A DNA stretch of 64,000 nucleotides from Planomicrobium sp. Y74 (GCF_003668635.1 NZ_RCWH01000001.1:310001-374000), one strand, 5' to 3'. Counted from the stretch's first letter, positions 8,075 to 17,351 are shown. The notes: a model not told the origin generated them from the sequence alone. Program-made: numbers and translations.

Positions 8075-9304
8075 TCATTGCTTCACATATATTTCATGCA
8101 TGTATATTTCGAAATCCTCGTGTTTTTCAGATGAATTTCCCAATGTAATTTGACCTTGAAAGAGCAGCTTTCCTGTCTGTATGTCTACAACTGCAACCTC
8201 TCCATTGGAATTTGAATCGATTTGACGGCTGACTGCATAAAGTCTATCTTCTTTAACGCTTATCATTAGAGACTCGGGATGGTCATTCTCTGTTGTCGAA
8301 TGGAGTTGGATTTTAAAATCTTTCTCAACCTGACTTGCCCCTAAACGATACGGAGTTATTACCAGTTCCTGTCCTTCAACTCTTGTGAAATAGATAGTTG
8401 AATCTTTAACGAAGCTAAGTTGGTTTTCCTCAAAATTCAAATTTGGAACATTAATTGTTTCAATTTCTTTTGTTGCAAGATTATAAGCAACTATTTCTTT
8501 CTTTGAGTCTGTTACTCTAGTGGATTCTGTATCCTCCATCACTGTATCTTCTGTTTTCACCATAATTATTTGTTCAGTCGCCGCTGTCGGGCTGCCTTCC
8601 ACCAACTGTATATGGGTATGTAAGTTTGCTTTAAACGGAGTAATTTCCACTAGAGCTTCATGGTTCGTTAGTTTTTTACTAACTCTATCAATCTCATAGA
8701 CATGCTTTTCATCATTATAGTCATCGTTTTTTATCAGCATGTTTCGAGTAATGAGATAGATCTTATCCTCCAGCATTTGCACGTCTTCAAGAAAAACATG
8801 ATCCAGCCCTTCTTCCGCTGGCACTTTCAGCGTGAAGGAGTTCACTTCATCATCTGCTTTGTTCAACACTGCTATTTCAAAATTGAACTTATTCGATCCA
8901 AACGAACTGATTTTTTGATCAATATTTGCATAAGCAAGAAACTGATTGTCTTCAAAATATTGGTTTGCCGCTAAATTCTTCCCTCTCATGAAGCTGCGAT
9001 TTGCTTCTTTTAATTCCTTGATTACAGTTGGATAATATCCTGTCACCCGATCTAATAAAGACGGACTGTTATATGAAGAACCTTGTGCTGTTATTTTTAA
9101 ATCAGTTCCTAAATAATTCATAGATGAAAGAGTTCTATAAGCTCCCTCAATAATCAATGATTCCATTTCCTGCGCATTTCCATTTACTGTTTGGACAGTT
9201 AGCTCCGGGTAGTTTTCAGCTGATATAGCAGAATTCACATAGAAAGTACCGATGCTAAGGATAATACCGGTGACGACTGCAATAGATTTCCAGTATTTCT
9301 TCAT
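8075..9304 (-). CDS. Secreted or anchored protein of a YtrA-type ABC operon
   Basis: 409 residues with an N-terminal hydrophobic segment (about 8-24, cut or anchor near NSAISA). The rest is soluble and beta-rich, with repeated short strands such as KIYLITRNML, KHVYEIDRVSKKL, KEIVAYNLATKEI and RLYAVSRQI, which suggests a propeller-like fold; this is inference. It lies 13 bp after the permease in the GntR-ATPase-permease operon, so it likely works with that transporter at the cell surface. I do not recognise a named family. Confidence 0.65.
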   Translation of the reverse strand: MKKYWKSIAVVTGIILSIGTFYVNSAISAENYPELTVQTVNGNAQEMESLIIEGAYRTLSSMNYLGTDLKITAQGSSYNSPSLLDRVTGYYPTVIKELKEANRSFMRGKNLAANQYFEDNQFLAYANIDQKISSFGSNKFNFEIAVLNKADDEVNSFTLKVPAEEGLDHVFLEDVQMLEDKIYLITRNMLIKNDDYNDEKHVYEIDRVSKKLTNHEALVEITPFKANLHTHIQLVEGSPTAATEQIIMVKTEDTVMEDTESTRVTDSKKEIVAYNLATKEIETINVPNLNFEENQLSFVKDSTIYFTRVEGQELVITPYRLGASQVEKDFKIQLHSTTENDHPESLMISVKEDRLYAVSRQIDSNSNGEVAVVDIQTGKLLFQGQITLGNSSEKHEDFEIYMHEIYVKQ

Positions 9305-9317
9305 TATATTCCCTCCC

Positions 9318-10151
9318 TTATATCGTGATCTTTTTCATTAATAAGAATCTGCTGAACCAAATTGATGCTGTGAGAACGATCAAACCCATAATGATTTCAA
9401 GGATTAATAATTCTATTGGATAGAAAAAGCCGTGTAATACAAACTCTTGTAAAAACAGTGGCAATAACCATACCGCTATTGCAAGGACACTGTAGGAAAC
9501 TCCTGCCATAATGCCTTTCCATCCGAAAGATCTTTCTAAAATAATCGATGTGAACAGAATGGAAACAACCAAAAATCCAGAACCATAATACAAGAAAAAT
9601 TCACCGATACTGCTGCCGATAATAATACTTAATTCTGGCCAGCTGGCCAGCAAATCGTTCACAGTCAAATCATGACGGAATTCGTCTGGCACCATGGCTT
9701 TCATAACCGACATTTCGATTGGAATCAAGAATAGTTGAAAAGCGACCAGACCAATTATCATCATTAAGATTGTAGTAATCTTGGCATAAAATATATTCAA
9801 CCTGCTTGTTGGAAGCATTAACAACCGGTAAGCAAAGGTGTTTTTCCCAATCCAATCCCTGTACCAAATAAGGAAAATATAGAAACCGATTCCAGCAGCG
9901 CAGATTGCGATTGGCGCAATAAACCATATACTTCTAGCTATGTCTATGAAACTCAGTTGACCGACTTGTTCCAGAAACTGGGCTTTGGACATCATTGCTT
10001 CAAAAACATTCTCGTTTATTATATTTAGATACTGCCTGGATTTCACAATTACTCCGATCATCTGCATAACGAATGTGATTCCCAGTAAAACTGCAAACAG
10101 TTTTGCAATACGGTTAAATTCAAAATTAACGAGTTTCAAATAATTTTTCAT
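9318..10151 (-). CDS. ABC-2 type permease of the YtrA-type operon
   Basis: 277 residues with about six hydrophobic segments (around 17-33, 70-95, 115-140, 175-200, 210-232, 240-265), the layout of ABC-2 style permeases of drug, peptide or cell-envelope stress exporters. Its ATG is fused to the stop of the ATPase gene as TAATG, with GAGAGGTG as ribosome site inside that gene. It pairs with the upstream ATPase. Substrate unknown; YtrA-type operons of Bacillus respond to cell-wall antibiotics, so envelope stress is a reasonable guess. Confidence 0.75.
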   Translation of the reverse strand: MKNYLKLVNFEFNRIAKLFAVLLGITFVMQMIGVIVKSRQYLNIINENVFEAMMSKAQFLEQVGQLSFIDIARSIWFIAPIAICAAGIGFYIFLIWYRDWIGKNTFAYRLLMLPTSRLNIFYAKITTILMMIIGLVAFQLFLIPIEMSVMKAMVPDEFRHDLTVNDLLASWPELSIIIGSSIGEFFLYYGSGFLVVSILFTSIILERSFGWKGIMAGVSYSVLAIAVWLLPLFLQEFVLHGFFYPIELLILEIIMGLIVLTASIWFSRFLLMKKITI

Positions 10152-10837
10152 TATTGGTACACCTCTCTCATCACATCAATGACAGACTTCCCTTCGTTTT
10201 CACGAGCTTCTTCCGCGCTGAATTCCTTTGTGACCAATCCATCATCCAGCAGGACAACCTTATCGATTAAATGTTCAATATCTCCCACCTCGTGGGTTGT
10301 AATGATAACAGCGCGATTTTCAATCAAATGACTCGTGAAAACATTTGTTATCTCTTCTCTGCTGAACATATCGATGCCTGAAAAGGGTTCGTCCATTAAT
10401 ACATAATCCACATCAAGTGCCAAACCAAGCAATAGATTAACCTTTGCAGCATTTCCTTTAGACAAACTTGAGATCCGGTCCTTCCTATTCAATCTAAAGA
10501 AACCTAATAACTCATTGGCACGTTCCTGGTTCCAGTATGTATAAAAATCATTCATAAACTCCATAGCTTCTGCTATTGTCATTTTGGGAAGCATTGTAAT
10601 GGTGTCAGGAATAAAAGTTATTTTTTCGAGTGCCGTTTTATCCAATGGTGACCCATCTATTAAAATCTTTCCTTTATTGATAGGCGTTAGAGCCATAATG
10701 GCATTTAAAACCGTTGTCTTTCCGACTCCATTCATACCAATTAAACAAGTGATTTCCCCTTTTTTCGCTGTAAAAGAAATGCCTTTCAATATTTTTTTTC
10801 GCCCATAACTCTTTTCAACCTCAATCACTTCAATCAT
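10151..10837 (-). CDS. ABC transporter ATP-binding protein
   Basis: 228 residues with Walker A GMNGVGKTT (about 34-42), a signature-like SLSKGNAAK in place of LSGGQ, Walker B YVLMDEP and the switch His in ITTHEV. It energises the following membrane protein. The start overlaps the GntR stop by 4 bp (ATGA), and its own stop overlaps the permease start, so the three are translationally coupled. The altered signature is common in small ATPases paired with YtrA-type regulators. Confidence 0.9.
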   Translation of the reverse strand: MIEVIEVEKSYGRKKILKGISFTAKKGEITCLIGMNGVGKTTVLNAIMALTPINKGKILIDGSPLDKTALEKITFIPDTITMLPKMTIAEAMEFMNDFYTYWNQERANELLGFFRLNRKDRISSLSKGNAAKVNLLLGLALDVDYVLMDEPFSGIDMFSREEITNVFTSHLIENRAVIITTHEVGDIEHLIDKVVLLDDGLVTKEFSAEEARENEGKSVIDVMREVYQ

Positions 10838-11217
10838 GCTTTTACCTCCTCATCGTCCTGAACTATATACTTTGCCCTGACTAATTCAAGCAATTCCTCA
10901 ACAGGCACATTAATGGAACGAACAGATAAAACAAAATTATCGACAGCTTCAACGATCAACTCATCTCTCACTTTGCCTAACGCATTTATATCTGTAGTAA
11001 TTTTGCTGGGATGATTGCGTTCTGTATAAATCAACCCTTGCTGCTCCATTTCTTTATAAGCCCGTTGTACGGTGTTTGGATTCACTTTCATCCTATGAGC
11101 CAACTCGCGTCTGGATGGTACTTCTTCTCCCGGCTGCAATTCACCAATTGCAATTTTCTCTTTAAAGTAGCGGATGATCTGTAAATATACTGGATCACGA
11201 TTATTATTCCTATCCAT
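10834..11217 (-). CDS. GntR-family repressor, YtrA subfamily
   Basis: 127 residues. The N-terminal ~75 residues form a GntR winged helix (PVYLQIIRYFKEKIAIGEL, then PSRRELAHRMKVNPNTVQRA), followed by only ~45 residues; this short C-terminus defines the YtrA subfamily. It is the first gene of the operon and probably represses it from the inverted repeats between its start and the promoter. Start ATG at 11217 with the site GGAGTTGTTTCG 6-10 nt before. Confidence 0.85.
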   Translation of the reverse strand: MDRNNNRDPVYLQIIRYFKEKIAIGELQPGEEVPSRRELAHRMKVNPNTVQRAYKEMEQQGLIYTERNHPSKITTDINALGKVRDELIVEAVDNFVLSVRSINVPVEELLELVRAKYIVQDDEEVKA

Positions 11218-11231
11218 CGAAACAACTCCTA

Positions 11232-11276
11232 TACATCTTTTGATGTAAATGTGTATGTATTAAGTAGTTCATACAC
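11232..11276 (-). promoter_or_regulatory. Two inverted repeats, likely GntR operator region
   Basis: GTGTATG (11251-11257) mirrors CATACAC (11270-11276), and TACATC (11232-11237) mirrors GATGTA (11242-11247). Both lie between the -10 element and the GntR start, where a repressor would block transcription. YtrA-type proteins bind inverted repeats in their own leader; the assignment is by position. Confidence 0.6.
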
Positions 11277-11285
11277 TCTATGATG

Positions 11286-11315
11286 ATTATATGGTTAATA
11301 CACAAAAATTGTCAA
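11286..11315 (-). promoter_or_regulatory. Sigma-A promoter of the GntR-ABC operon
   Basis: A perfect -35 TTGACA (11315-11310) and a perfect -10 TATAAT (11291-11286) are separated by 18 bp on the minus strand. It is the strongest promoter match in the window and lies ~70 bp upstream of the GntR start. Confidence 0.85.
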
Positions 11316-11460
11316 TTCAATTTTCAATATTTTTCTAAAAGTTGTAATAAATAATATCCACTGGAAAAATCAGGAGAAGACATATAGTATAAACAAAAGC
11401 AGATAATTCAATCTAGTGGAAATAAATCTCTGCTTATCTTTGATTATCAATACTTGAAGG

Positions 11461-12126
11461 TTGGTGGTTACAATAAAAACGATTATTTTTGATTTTGACG
11501 GCACATTGGCAAATACATTGCCGGTCTGCGACTATGCTTTCCAACATGTTTTTAGGGAATTCGACCATCGCGAACTTTCTTCCACAGAAATCCGCTCCAT
11601 GTTTGGCCCATCGGAAACCGGAATCATCCGGAAGAACCTGCTGCATGACGATACAGAAGAAGCCATTGAACTGTATTATGCGAAATATCTGGAACAACAT
11701 ACCCAATTAGTCGGGCACAACCACGAGATTCATGAGTTGCTGCTGTACTTAAAAGAGCAAGGACTCAAACTGGGGATTGTCACCGGAAAAGCCAGAAGAA
11801 GCCTGGATATCTCATTAAAAGCCCTTCAAATGGAGCATTTCTTCGATGCCATCATAACTGGGGATGATGTGAAACATCCGAAACCAGATCCAGAAGGTGT
11901 GTTTAAGGTCTTAGCTTTATTGGATGCTAGCCCTCAGGAAGCCATGTTCGTTGGAGACAGCGATGCCGATATACAAGCCGGAATCCAAGCAGGTGTTTTT
12001 ACAGTCGGTGTGCATTGGCTGCCTGACTATCAAACCTTAGCATTTGCAGCTGCTCCAAATTCTTCTTATAAAACAGTTTCCGATTTTTTGATGGCATTGC
12101 AGACTGAGGTAAAACATGAGTCTTAA
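11461..12126 (+). CDS. HAD-family hydrolase, phosphoglycolate phosphatase-like
   Basis: 221 residues of HAD subfamily IA. Motif I is FDFDGTLANT, motif II ITGKARR (usually VTSK/T), motif III HPKPDPE, and motif IV FVGDSDADIQAG, so all catalytic residues are present. It dephosphorylates a small phosphoester, with PGP/PpaX-like substrates possible. The start is uncertain: homologues begin just before IKTIIFDFDGT, but the codon there is ACA, so TTG 11461 or GTG 11464 must serve. The downstream Nudix gene overlaps by 11 bp. Confidence 0.8.
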   Translation: MVVTIKTIIFDFDGTLANTLPVCDYAFQHVFREFDHRELSSTEIRSMFGPSETGIIRKNLLHDDTEEAIELYYAKYLEQHTQLVGHNHEIHELLLYLKEQGLKLGIVTGKARRSLDISLKALQMEHFFDAIITGDDVKHPKPDPEGVFKVLALLDASPQEAMFVGDSDADIQAGIQAGVFTVGVHWLPDYQTLAFAAAPNSSYKTVSDFLMALQTEVKHES

Positions 12127-12733
12127 ATGGTTGGACTGGGCCAAGCGAATTCAATCACTTTCCCAATCCGGACTGACGTTTTCTAAAGATGCTTTTGATC
12201 TGGAACGTTTTGAAGAACTGCGGAAAATCAGTGTGGAAATTATGGAAGAACATACAGGCACTGAAATGCAAAAAATCAAAGAGTTATTCGCAAATGAAAA
12301 AGGTTACCAGACGCCTAAAATGGATGTACGAGGGGCGGTATTCCAGAGAGGGAAAATCTTGATGGTTTGTGAAAATAGCGATAATAACTGGTCCTTGCCC
12401 GGAGGGTTTTGTGACATCGGCCTGTCTCCTGGTGAAAATATCGCCAAAGAAATCCAAGAAGAATCCGGCTATGTTGTTGTTCCAACAAAAGTACTTGCCC
12501 TGCTCGACATGAATAAGCACCCGCATCCGCCCCAGCCATTTCACTACTATAAGCTTTTCATTCAATGTGAAATTGTAGGTGGTGCAGCTAAAACCGGCAT
12601 AGAGACAAAGGCAGTTGAATTCTTTCCGGAAAATGGATTGCCGGAATTATCATTGAATCGAAATATCGATTCACAGCTTAAACTGCTTTTCGAATTTGAA
12701 CGCAACCCGACAAAGGAAACCGTATTTGATTGA
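12116..12733 (+). CDS. Nudix hydrolase with N-terminal Nudix_N domain (YjhB-like)
   Basis: 205 residues. The first ~65 residues are a helical Nudix_N-type domain (LDWAKRIQSLSQSGLTFSKD), followed by a Nudix fold whose box GGFCDIGLSPGENIAKEIQE then ESG is complete apart from the usual Arg being Lys (KEIQEESG). Such proteins, for example B. subtilis YjhB, hydrolyse nucleotide-derived substrates. The ATG overlaps the HAD gene by 11 bp, so the two phosphohydrolases are coupled and may act in one clean-up step. Confidence 0.8.
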   Translation: MSLKWLDWAKRIQSLSQSGLTFSKDAFDLERFEELRKISVEIMEEHTGTEMQKIKELFANEKGYQTPKMDVRGAVFQRGKILMVCENSDNNWSLPGGFCDIGLSPGENIAKEIQEESGYVVVPTKVLALLDMNKHPHPPQPFHYYKLFIQCEIVGGAAKTGIETKAVEFFPENGLPELSLNRNIDSQLKLLFEFERNPTKETVFD

Positions 12734-13006
12734 GGAAATCAATGAAAATCAGAACTCACCAAACGCTTTGAGCTTATTTGAAAGTATACATAGTAAGATT
12801 TGAGATAAAGAGTGGCTGGGCGAGAAGAGTTTCTGCTATTTTTTCTAATGAAAAAGACTTTTACCGTGATTGAAGTAGGGTGATATTTTAGAAAAAAGGT
12901 CATTGCAGATATTAAAATCTTTCATGAAATTAGGGTATCACAACAAAAAGGGAAATAAACAACGTTATCGAACTGTATAACAGTGCACATTTTGGAGGGG
13001 ATAAAA

Positions 13007-13405
13007 ATGATTTTTGAACTAACTACACAAATAAGGGTTTCTAATATTGCAGAAGGACAAAAGTGGTATGAAATATTATTAAATAAACAACCTGATTTCA
13101 TACCACACGAAGGATTTGCAGAATGGGAGCTTATACCAGGTTGTTGGTTACAGGTAGCAGAAGGTAATCCAAAAGAAGGAAATGGACCTATTCGGTTAGG
13201 CGTTACAAATATTGAAGCTGAAAAAGCAAGACTTATTAAAGAACTCAATATTGACAGCTTCGAAATACCTTCAAGATCAGAAGTTCCAGTTAAATGGGGC
13301 ACTTTTACTGATCCTTGGGGAAATCATCTTGGTTTGTTTGAATACCTGGACAAAACCGAAGAACAAGAAAGAATAAAAACTATTCTAGGGAATGTTGAAG
13401 TTTAA
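13007..13405 (+). CDS. VOC (glyoxalase/bleomycin resistance) family protein
   Basis: 132 residues from the ATG at 13007, with TGGAGGGG 6-7 nt upstream. It shows the two-module VOC pattern: QIRVSNIAEGQKWYEILLN in the first half and WGTFTDPWGNHLGLFEY in the second (D-P-x-G-N-x-x-G typical). It may be a dioxygenase, isomerase or binding protein; the metal-ligand set is incomplete by eye. Monocistronic with a good terminator. Confidence 0.75.
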   Translation: MIFELTTQIRVSNIAEGQKWYEILLNKQPDFIPHEGFAEWELIPGCWLQVAEGNPKEGNGPIRLGVTNIEAEKARLIKELNIDSFEIPSRSEVPVKWGTFTDPWGNHLGLFEYLDKTEEQERIKTILGNVEV

Positions 13406-13432
13406 TGCCGTTATGCTGATCGGCATTTTTTA
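13404..13432 (+). terminator. Intrinsic terminator after the VOC gene
   Basis: ATGCCG (13405-13410) pairs with CGGCAT (13421-13426), followed by six T residues. The stem begins within the stop codon. Confidence 0.75.
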
Positions 13433-13528
13433 TAAGTAAAAGACTGTTATTATAACGGATTCAGTTTGCTATCGCAAAACACTGATTTTTTTCGTTTCAA
13501 TTTGCAACCTAAAGTATAATTACAAATG

Positions 13529-13552
13529 CACCGCATTTTGCGGTGTTTTTTA
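13529..13552 (+). terminator. Second strong terminator hairpin
   Basis: CACCGCA and TGCGGTG (13529-13535 and 13539-13545) form a perfect 7-bp stem with a TTT loop followed by six T residues. No gene precedes it directly besides the VOC gene 120 bp upstream, which already has a terminator. A weaker bulged hairpin with a T7 tail lies between them (about 13460-13490). Confidence 0.7.
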
Positions 13553-13554
13553 AC

Positions 13555-13583
13555 GCAAAAAAAGCTCATTTCAAACATGAGCC
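13555..13583 (-). terminator. Terminator of the P-loop kinase-like gene
   Basis: On the minus strand GCTCAT and ATGAGC (13577-13582 and 13564-13569) form a stem with a 7-nt loop followed by seven T residues. It ends the gene at 13671-14231. Confidence 0.75.
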
Positions 13584-13670
13584 AAGTCTATTTTTAATAT
13601 TTCTTCTTTAACTAAAGCCGTCGTTAGTGCAATAAGTAAAAAGTATTTTATTACCTTCTTATGTAGAACG

Positions 13671-14231
13671 TTATAAACTAAACTCTCTTTTTATTCTTAA
13701 AGCCACTTCAGCTGAATCCAAGTTGGTATTATTAATTCGTAAATAGTTTTTTGTTTTGATCTCTCCTTCTTTTGAATTCAACCTTTGACTTCTGAGTGAA
13801 TTAAGTAAGTGTTGTTCAGATTGCTCAATATTACGCTTTGTAGGTTTATGTTCCAGACGATGGTTTGTTTTATTCCGAACAATCCTTTCTTCTACATCCG
13901 CTTCCAATTCCACAAAGTATATTTCTACACCTTGAGAACTAAAAATGTTGCATATGTATTCAATCTCGTCCCAATCTTCTTGTTGGTCAAAATACCATAT
14001 CTTTGTAAATATCATTCCGTACTGAACACTCTTTGAAAAGGATTGAAAAATTTCTCTTCGAAATAATTTGGCCAAGCGCCACATTTCAGGACTGAATCCA
14101 TATAGCGGCTCTAACAAATCAATGGTCATATGGTTATGGAACAACTTTAACTTTGTTGTAGCTGATAATTCTTGTCCTACTGTCATTTTACCGACAGCTT
14201 GTGGACCAAATATAAAAATAAACTTTTCCAA
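13671..14231 (-). CDS. P-loop kinase-like ATPase (shikimate kinase-like AAA family)
   Basis: 186 residues beginning MEKFIFIFGPQAVGKMTVGQ. The P-loop is GPQAVGKMT, in which Met takes the usual Ser/Thr place right after Lys and Thr follows; I recall this form from small kinase-like ATPases of Bacilli. A DxD-like later strand and a C-terminal Arg-rich lid region (NHRLEHKPTKRNIEQSEQ) fit a small-molecule or nucleotide kinase. The start is TTG at 14231 with GGAGG 8 nt upstream. Substrate unknown. Confidence 0.7.
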   Translation of the reverse strand: MEKFIFIFGPQAVGKMTVGQELSATTKLKLFHNHMTIDLLEPLYGFSPEMWRLAKLFRREIFQSFSKSVQYGMIFTKIWYFDQQEDWDEIEYICNIFSSQGVEIYFVELEADVEERIVRNKTNHRLEHKPTKRNIEQSEQHLLNSLRSQRLNSKEGEIKTKNYLRINNTNLDSAEVALRIKREFSL

Positions 14232-14514
14232 AGCATTTTCCTCCCTTCTACAACTTGACTGCCCTTTTAGTCGAATAGCAATTTTCTTCTTGCATACAAA
14301 TTGATGATCTTTTTAGCTTGTATTTTTAGTGTTTGCAATAGAAAACGGAACCCGTTAGAAAATATGGCTATTGCCTTTTCTCTGACTTCGTATTCAAAAA
14401 GGTTCTGCTAATTTGATGTTATGTGAACTCTCGTTAGTATTGAACTTTTTCCTATCTTTGTTATAGTGCATAGCATTAATCTGCGCATATTATTTTGAAG
14501 GATATAACTGTTTA

Positions 14515-14973
14515 CTAATTAGAAGAAAAAGAAAGTGAATACTGTTTAATAAGATTTTTAATCAATGGATTCAGTTCAGTAGGTAGTTCATTTGCTTGGA
14601 AAAACCTAGCTTCTGTCGTTTCTATACCATCCGCCTCCAAAGTACCGCCTATTATTTCATTTGTCACATATGCAGTAGTTACAGGAAAAAATTCATCTCC
14701 GTTGGGCAATTTAACATAATGTTCTTTTCCTGAAAAAACTCCAACTAATTTTAAGTTGCCAACTTTAATTCCTGTTTCTTCAAGTACTTCTCTTCTACCA
14801 GCCTCTTCAGTGGATTCTCCGAGTTCGATAAATCCACTAGGACCCCCCCATTTTCCATCCATCCGTTTCTGCAATAAAAATTGTCCCTTTTCATTCACTA
14901 CTGCCACTGCAACACCTACTAATATTAGCGGCTGATGACCAACCACTTTCCGTAAATTTTCAATGTATCCCAT
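14515..14973 (-). CDS. Nudix hydrolase
   Basis: 152 residues with a full Nudix box GFIELGESTEEAGRREVLEE then TG. The N-terminus MGYIENLRKVVGHQPLILVG is closely similar to that of the Nudix protein at 22971-23435 (YVKELRALVGHRPLILPG), so the two are paralogues. GGGGGACATT precedes the ATG. Substrate unknown; this type is often annotated as ADP-ribose or nucleotide pyrophosphatase. Confidence 0.85.
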   Translation of the reverse strand: MGYIENLRKVVGHQPLILVGVAVAVVNEKGQFLLQKRMDGKWGGPSGFIELGESTEEAGRREVLEETGIKVGNLKLVGVFSGKEHYVKLPNGDEFFPVTTAYVTNEIIGGTLEADGIETTEARFFQANELPTELNPLIKNLIKQYSLSFSSN

Positions 14974-15103
14974 AATGTCCCCCTGTATTTCTTTAATAAA
15001 ATTTCTATTAAGAATAAATTCTATAATTATGTAAATATACCTTTATTTTCTTTTTCCTTTTCATATTATTTGATTACTATTTTTTAAAAATGAAACCGTT
15101 CTT

Positions 15104-15206
15104 GAAAGTACATTATTGCAGACAAAAAAGGAAGAAAGATGCGGTCTAAACAACCTAGTCCTCTCTTCCTGTTCCTACAGCTTCTAATAACTGCAGATAT
15201 ATAAAC
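15104..15206 (+). repeat. Dispersed terminator repeat, copy 1
   Basis: The left flank AAAGTACATTATTGCAGACA and the right flank TTCTAATAACTGCAGATATA match the consensus seen in other copies. The purine-rich AAAAAGGAAGAAAG and pyrimidine-rich CTCTCTTCCTGTT parts form the hairpin core with a long loop. It lies just after the 3' end of the APH-type gene (minus strand). Confidence 0.6.
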
Positions 15207-15247
15207 TGTCTTTCTAAAATACTTTTAATGTACTTTAATGTCTGCTG

Positions 15248-16189
15248 CTATTTTAATAACTTTTGAAGTTCTTTAGAGCCATTTTGTATCTGAGCTATTT
15301 TGAACTTAATTATATTCTTTATTTTCTCTTCAGAGATATATCCCTCTATGAATTTTTCAATTTCCCATGCCAGCATCATATAGGAATGTTCAATATATAA
15401 ATGATTAAAATCTTCAATATATATCTTTTCATCTTGATAGAATCCTCTTTCTTGTAACAAGGCATGTTGGATATCTTTAACGAAATTAACCAGTTCACTA
15501 TCATAAAGATCTTGCAGTAAAATCGAGCTGTCTCTCAACGGGGAACCCAAGGCTGCCCACTCCCAGTCGATAAAAGAGATAGTGCCGTTCTCCTTTATGA
15601 AGATATTATCTAAATGAGGATCACCATGTGTTAAAACCACGGGGCCTTTAATTTCATAACTATTCATTCCACAGGTCTGAAATGAGTGACGTATTGCTTC
15701 AACCCAATCTGTCTCGTACCATATTAAGGTACTCAACTTTTCAAATTGTCCGATGCACCATTCGTACCATTCAGTGCTGCTTGTATGTAATGGCACGCCT
15801 CTATTCAAAAAATCTAAATTAGGTAAGGCATGCAGTTCAATCAGTTCATATATGATTTTGGTCAACACATCTTCTTTTAAAGACAACGACAATTCCTCAA
15901 AACTCTTTTTCAGAGGATCATTAAGATCTGTCATGAGTACTGCTTCTGGCTCAGTAGTCCAAATTTTAATGATTGGGGTCAAGGTCTTAATATAAGGAAA
16001 AATCTTTTTGTATATGTCTATTTCGTTATTTCGATCCTTGGCAAATACTTTATAAATTAACTTTATCGGTCTGTTTTCTTTATCAAGTACGCGAATCTTG
16101 AGAATTTGTCCTGCATGCATGCCTTGAAGAGATTCTACTTCCATTAATCTCCATCCAGATTGTTTTATTCTATTTCTCAACTCTTCCAT
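15248..16189 (-). CDS. APH-family phosphotransferase
   Basis: 313 residues of the aminoglycoside phosphotransferase/choline kinase fold. The catalytic HGDPHLDNIF and the metal-binding ISFIDWEWAALGSPLRD are intact, and an N-terminal nucleotide-binding part with LIYKVFAKD (Lys for ATP) is visible. It could phosphorylate an antibiotic, a small alcohol or a sugar; the context gives no hint. GGGGGTGGTGGT precedes the ATG. The dispersed repeat ends its transcript. Confidence 0.8.
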   Translation of the reverse strand: MEELRNRIKQSGWRLMEVESLQGMHAGQILKIRVLDKENRPIKLIYKVFAKDRNNEIDIYKKIFPYIKTLTPIIKIWTTEPEAVLMTDLNDPLKKSFEELSLSLKEDVLTKIIYELIELHALPNLDFLNRGVPLHTSSTEWYEWCIGQFEKLSTLIWYETDWVEAIRHSFQTCGMNSYEIKGPVVLTHGDPHLDNIFIKENGTISFIDWEWAALGSPLRDSSILLQDLYDSELVNFVKDIQHALLQERGFYQDEKIYIEDFNHLYIEHSYMMLAWEIEKFIEGYISEEKIKNIIKFKIAQIQNGSKELQKLLK

Positions 16190-16370
16190 ACCACCACCCC
16201 CTTGCTAAGATTTATTTGAAACTATATTAATTCTTCTTTTCGCACGAACCCTGATAATTCTTATTTTAATTTCTGCTTCTTTCTTGTGTTCAATATATCA
16301 AATAACCTTAGTGAAAAAAGCGGCAATCACATATTTCTATAATTTTCGTAATTATTCATTTTGTAATAAA

Positions 16371-16398
16371 TTGTTAAATTGAAGTGTAGTGCTATAAT
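16371..16398 (+). promoter_or_regulatory. Likely sigma-A promoter of the methyltransferase gene
   Basis: TTGTTA and TATAAT are separated by 16 bp, about 60 bp upstream of the start codon. Confidence 0.55.
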
Positions 16399-16459
16399 TT
16401 TACAAATACTTCATTTAGAATTTATGGAGTAAGTTGATTTCCATGAAAGGGGCAAAGCT

Positions 16460-17248
16460 TTGGAAAAGTTAATCGATCAGTATCAGGACGCTACCAACTT
16501 AGGCGCACGCATCAAGATTCATGATTACTACAGTACAAATAAGAACGATTGGTTTTTATGGCTATTTGACCAGTATGAAATTGAAAAAGAGAGCACGATA
16601 TTGGAATTGGGTTGTGGCGATGGAACGTTTTGGGCAAAAAATGAAGCCCGTATCCCCCCACATTGGCAGGTCACCCTTTCTGATTTTTCTTCCGGTATGA
16701 TTGCCGACGCAGAAAAGAAATTAAAAAATTTGCCCCACTTTCAATATAAACAAATCAACGTCGAAAACATCCCTTATCCAGACGATAGTTTTGACATAGT
16801 TATAGCTCATTATATGCTCTATCATGTTATGGATAGAAGCCAGGCTCTACAAGAAATACGAAGGGTATTAAAACCAGGCGGCAAACTGTACGCTGCTACT
16901 ATTGGAAAAACCCACCTTAAAGAATTTGGCGAATTGGTCAGCGAGTTCGATTCGAACCTCGTTTATTCTTCTGCTGCGGTCCACGCCAAAAAGTTCGGTC
17001 TGGAAAATGGAGCTGAGCAACTGGCTTCTTATTTCTCAACGGTCGAATTAAAACTATTTTCGGATGGATTAAAAGTTCCAACGGTTCAGCCGATTGTCGA
17101 CTACCTGCTTTCCACTCATACCGACTTGAAAAATCAGCTTACAGGCGAGACATTAGAAGAATTCAAGATGCATCTTGAACAAAAAAAGAAAGACAATAAG
17201 GGATTTATCGCCATTACGAAGTCTTCCGGTCTTTTTGAAGCCAAATAA
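16460..17248 (+). CDS. Class I SAM-dependent methyltransferase
   Basis: 262 residues. Motif I ILELGCGDGTFWAKNE, motif II region VTLSDFSSGM, the NIPYPDDSFDIVIAHYMLYH motif and LKPGGKLYAATIG (motif III) give a complete SAM-binding Rossmann fold of the UbiE/Methyltransf_11 type. The start is the TTG at 16460 because AAAGGGG lies 8 nt upstream; an ATG at 16443 is in another frame. Target unknown. It ends at a 15-bp terminator after ~100 bp. Confidence 0.8.
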   Translation: MEKLIDQYQDATNLGARIKIHDYYSTNKNDWFLWLFDQYEIEKESTILELGCGDGTFWAKNEARIPPHWQVTLSDFSSGMIADAEKKLKNLPHFQYKQINVENIPYPDDSFDIVIAHYMLYHVMDRSQALQEIRRVLKPGGKLYAATIGKTHLKEFGELVSEFDSNLVYSSAAVHAKKFGLENGAEQLASYFSTVELKLFSDGLKVPTVQPIVDYLLSTHTDLKNQLTGETLEEFKMHLEQKKKDNKGFIAITKSSGLFEAK

Positions 17249-17351
17249 AAAAAGAAAAAAAGCCATAATATGACTCATGTTTAAGCTAACTTAGAATAAA
17301 CTGTGATAATGCATAAAAGTAGTCATTCCTAACATACATTTCCCTGCTTCA

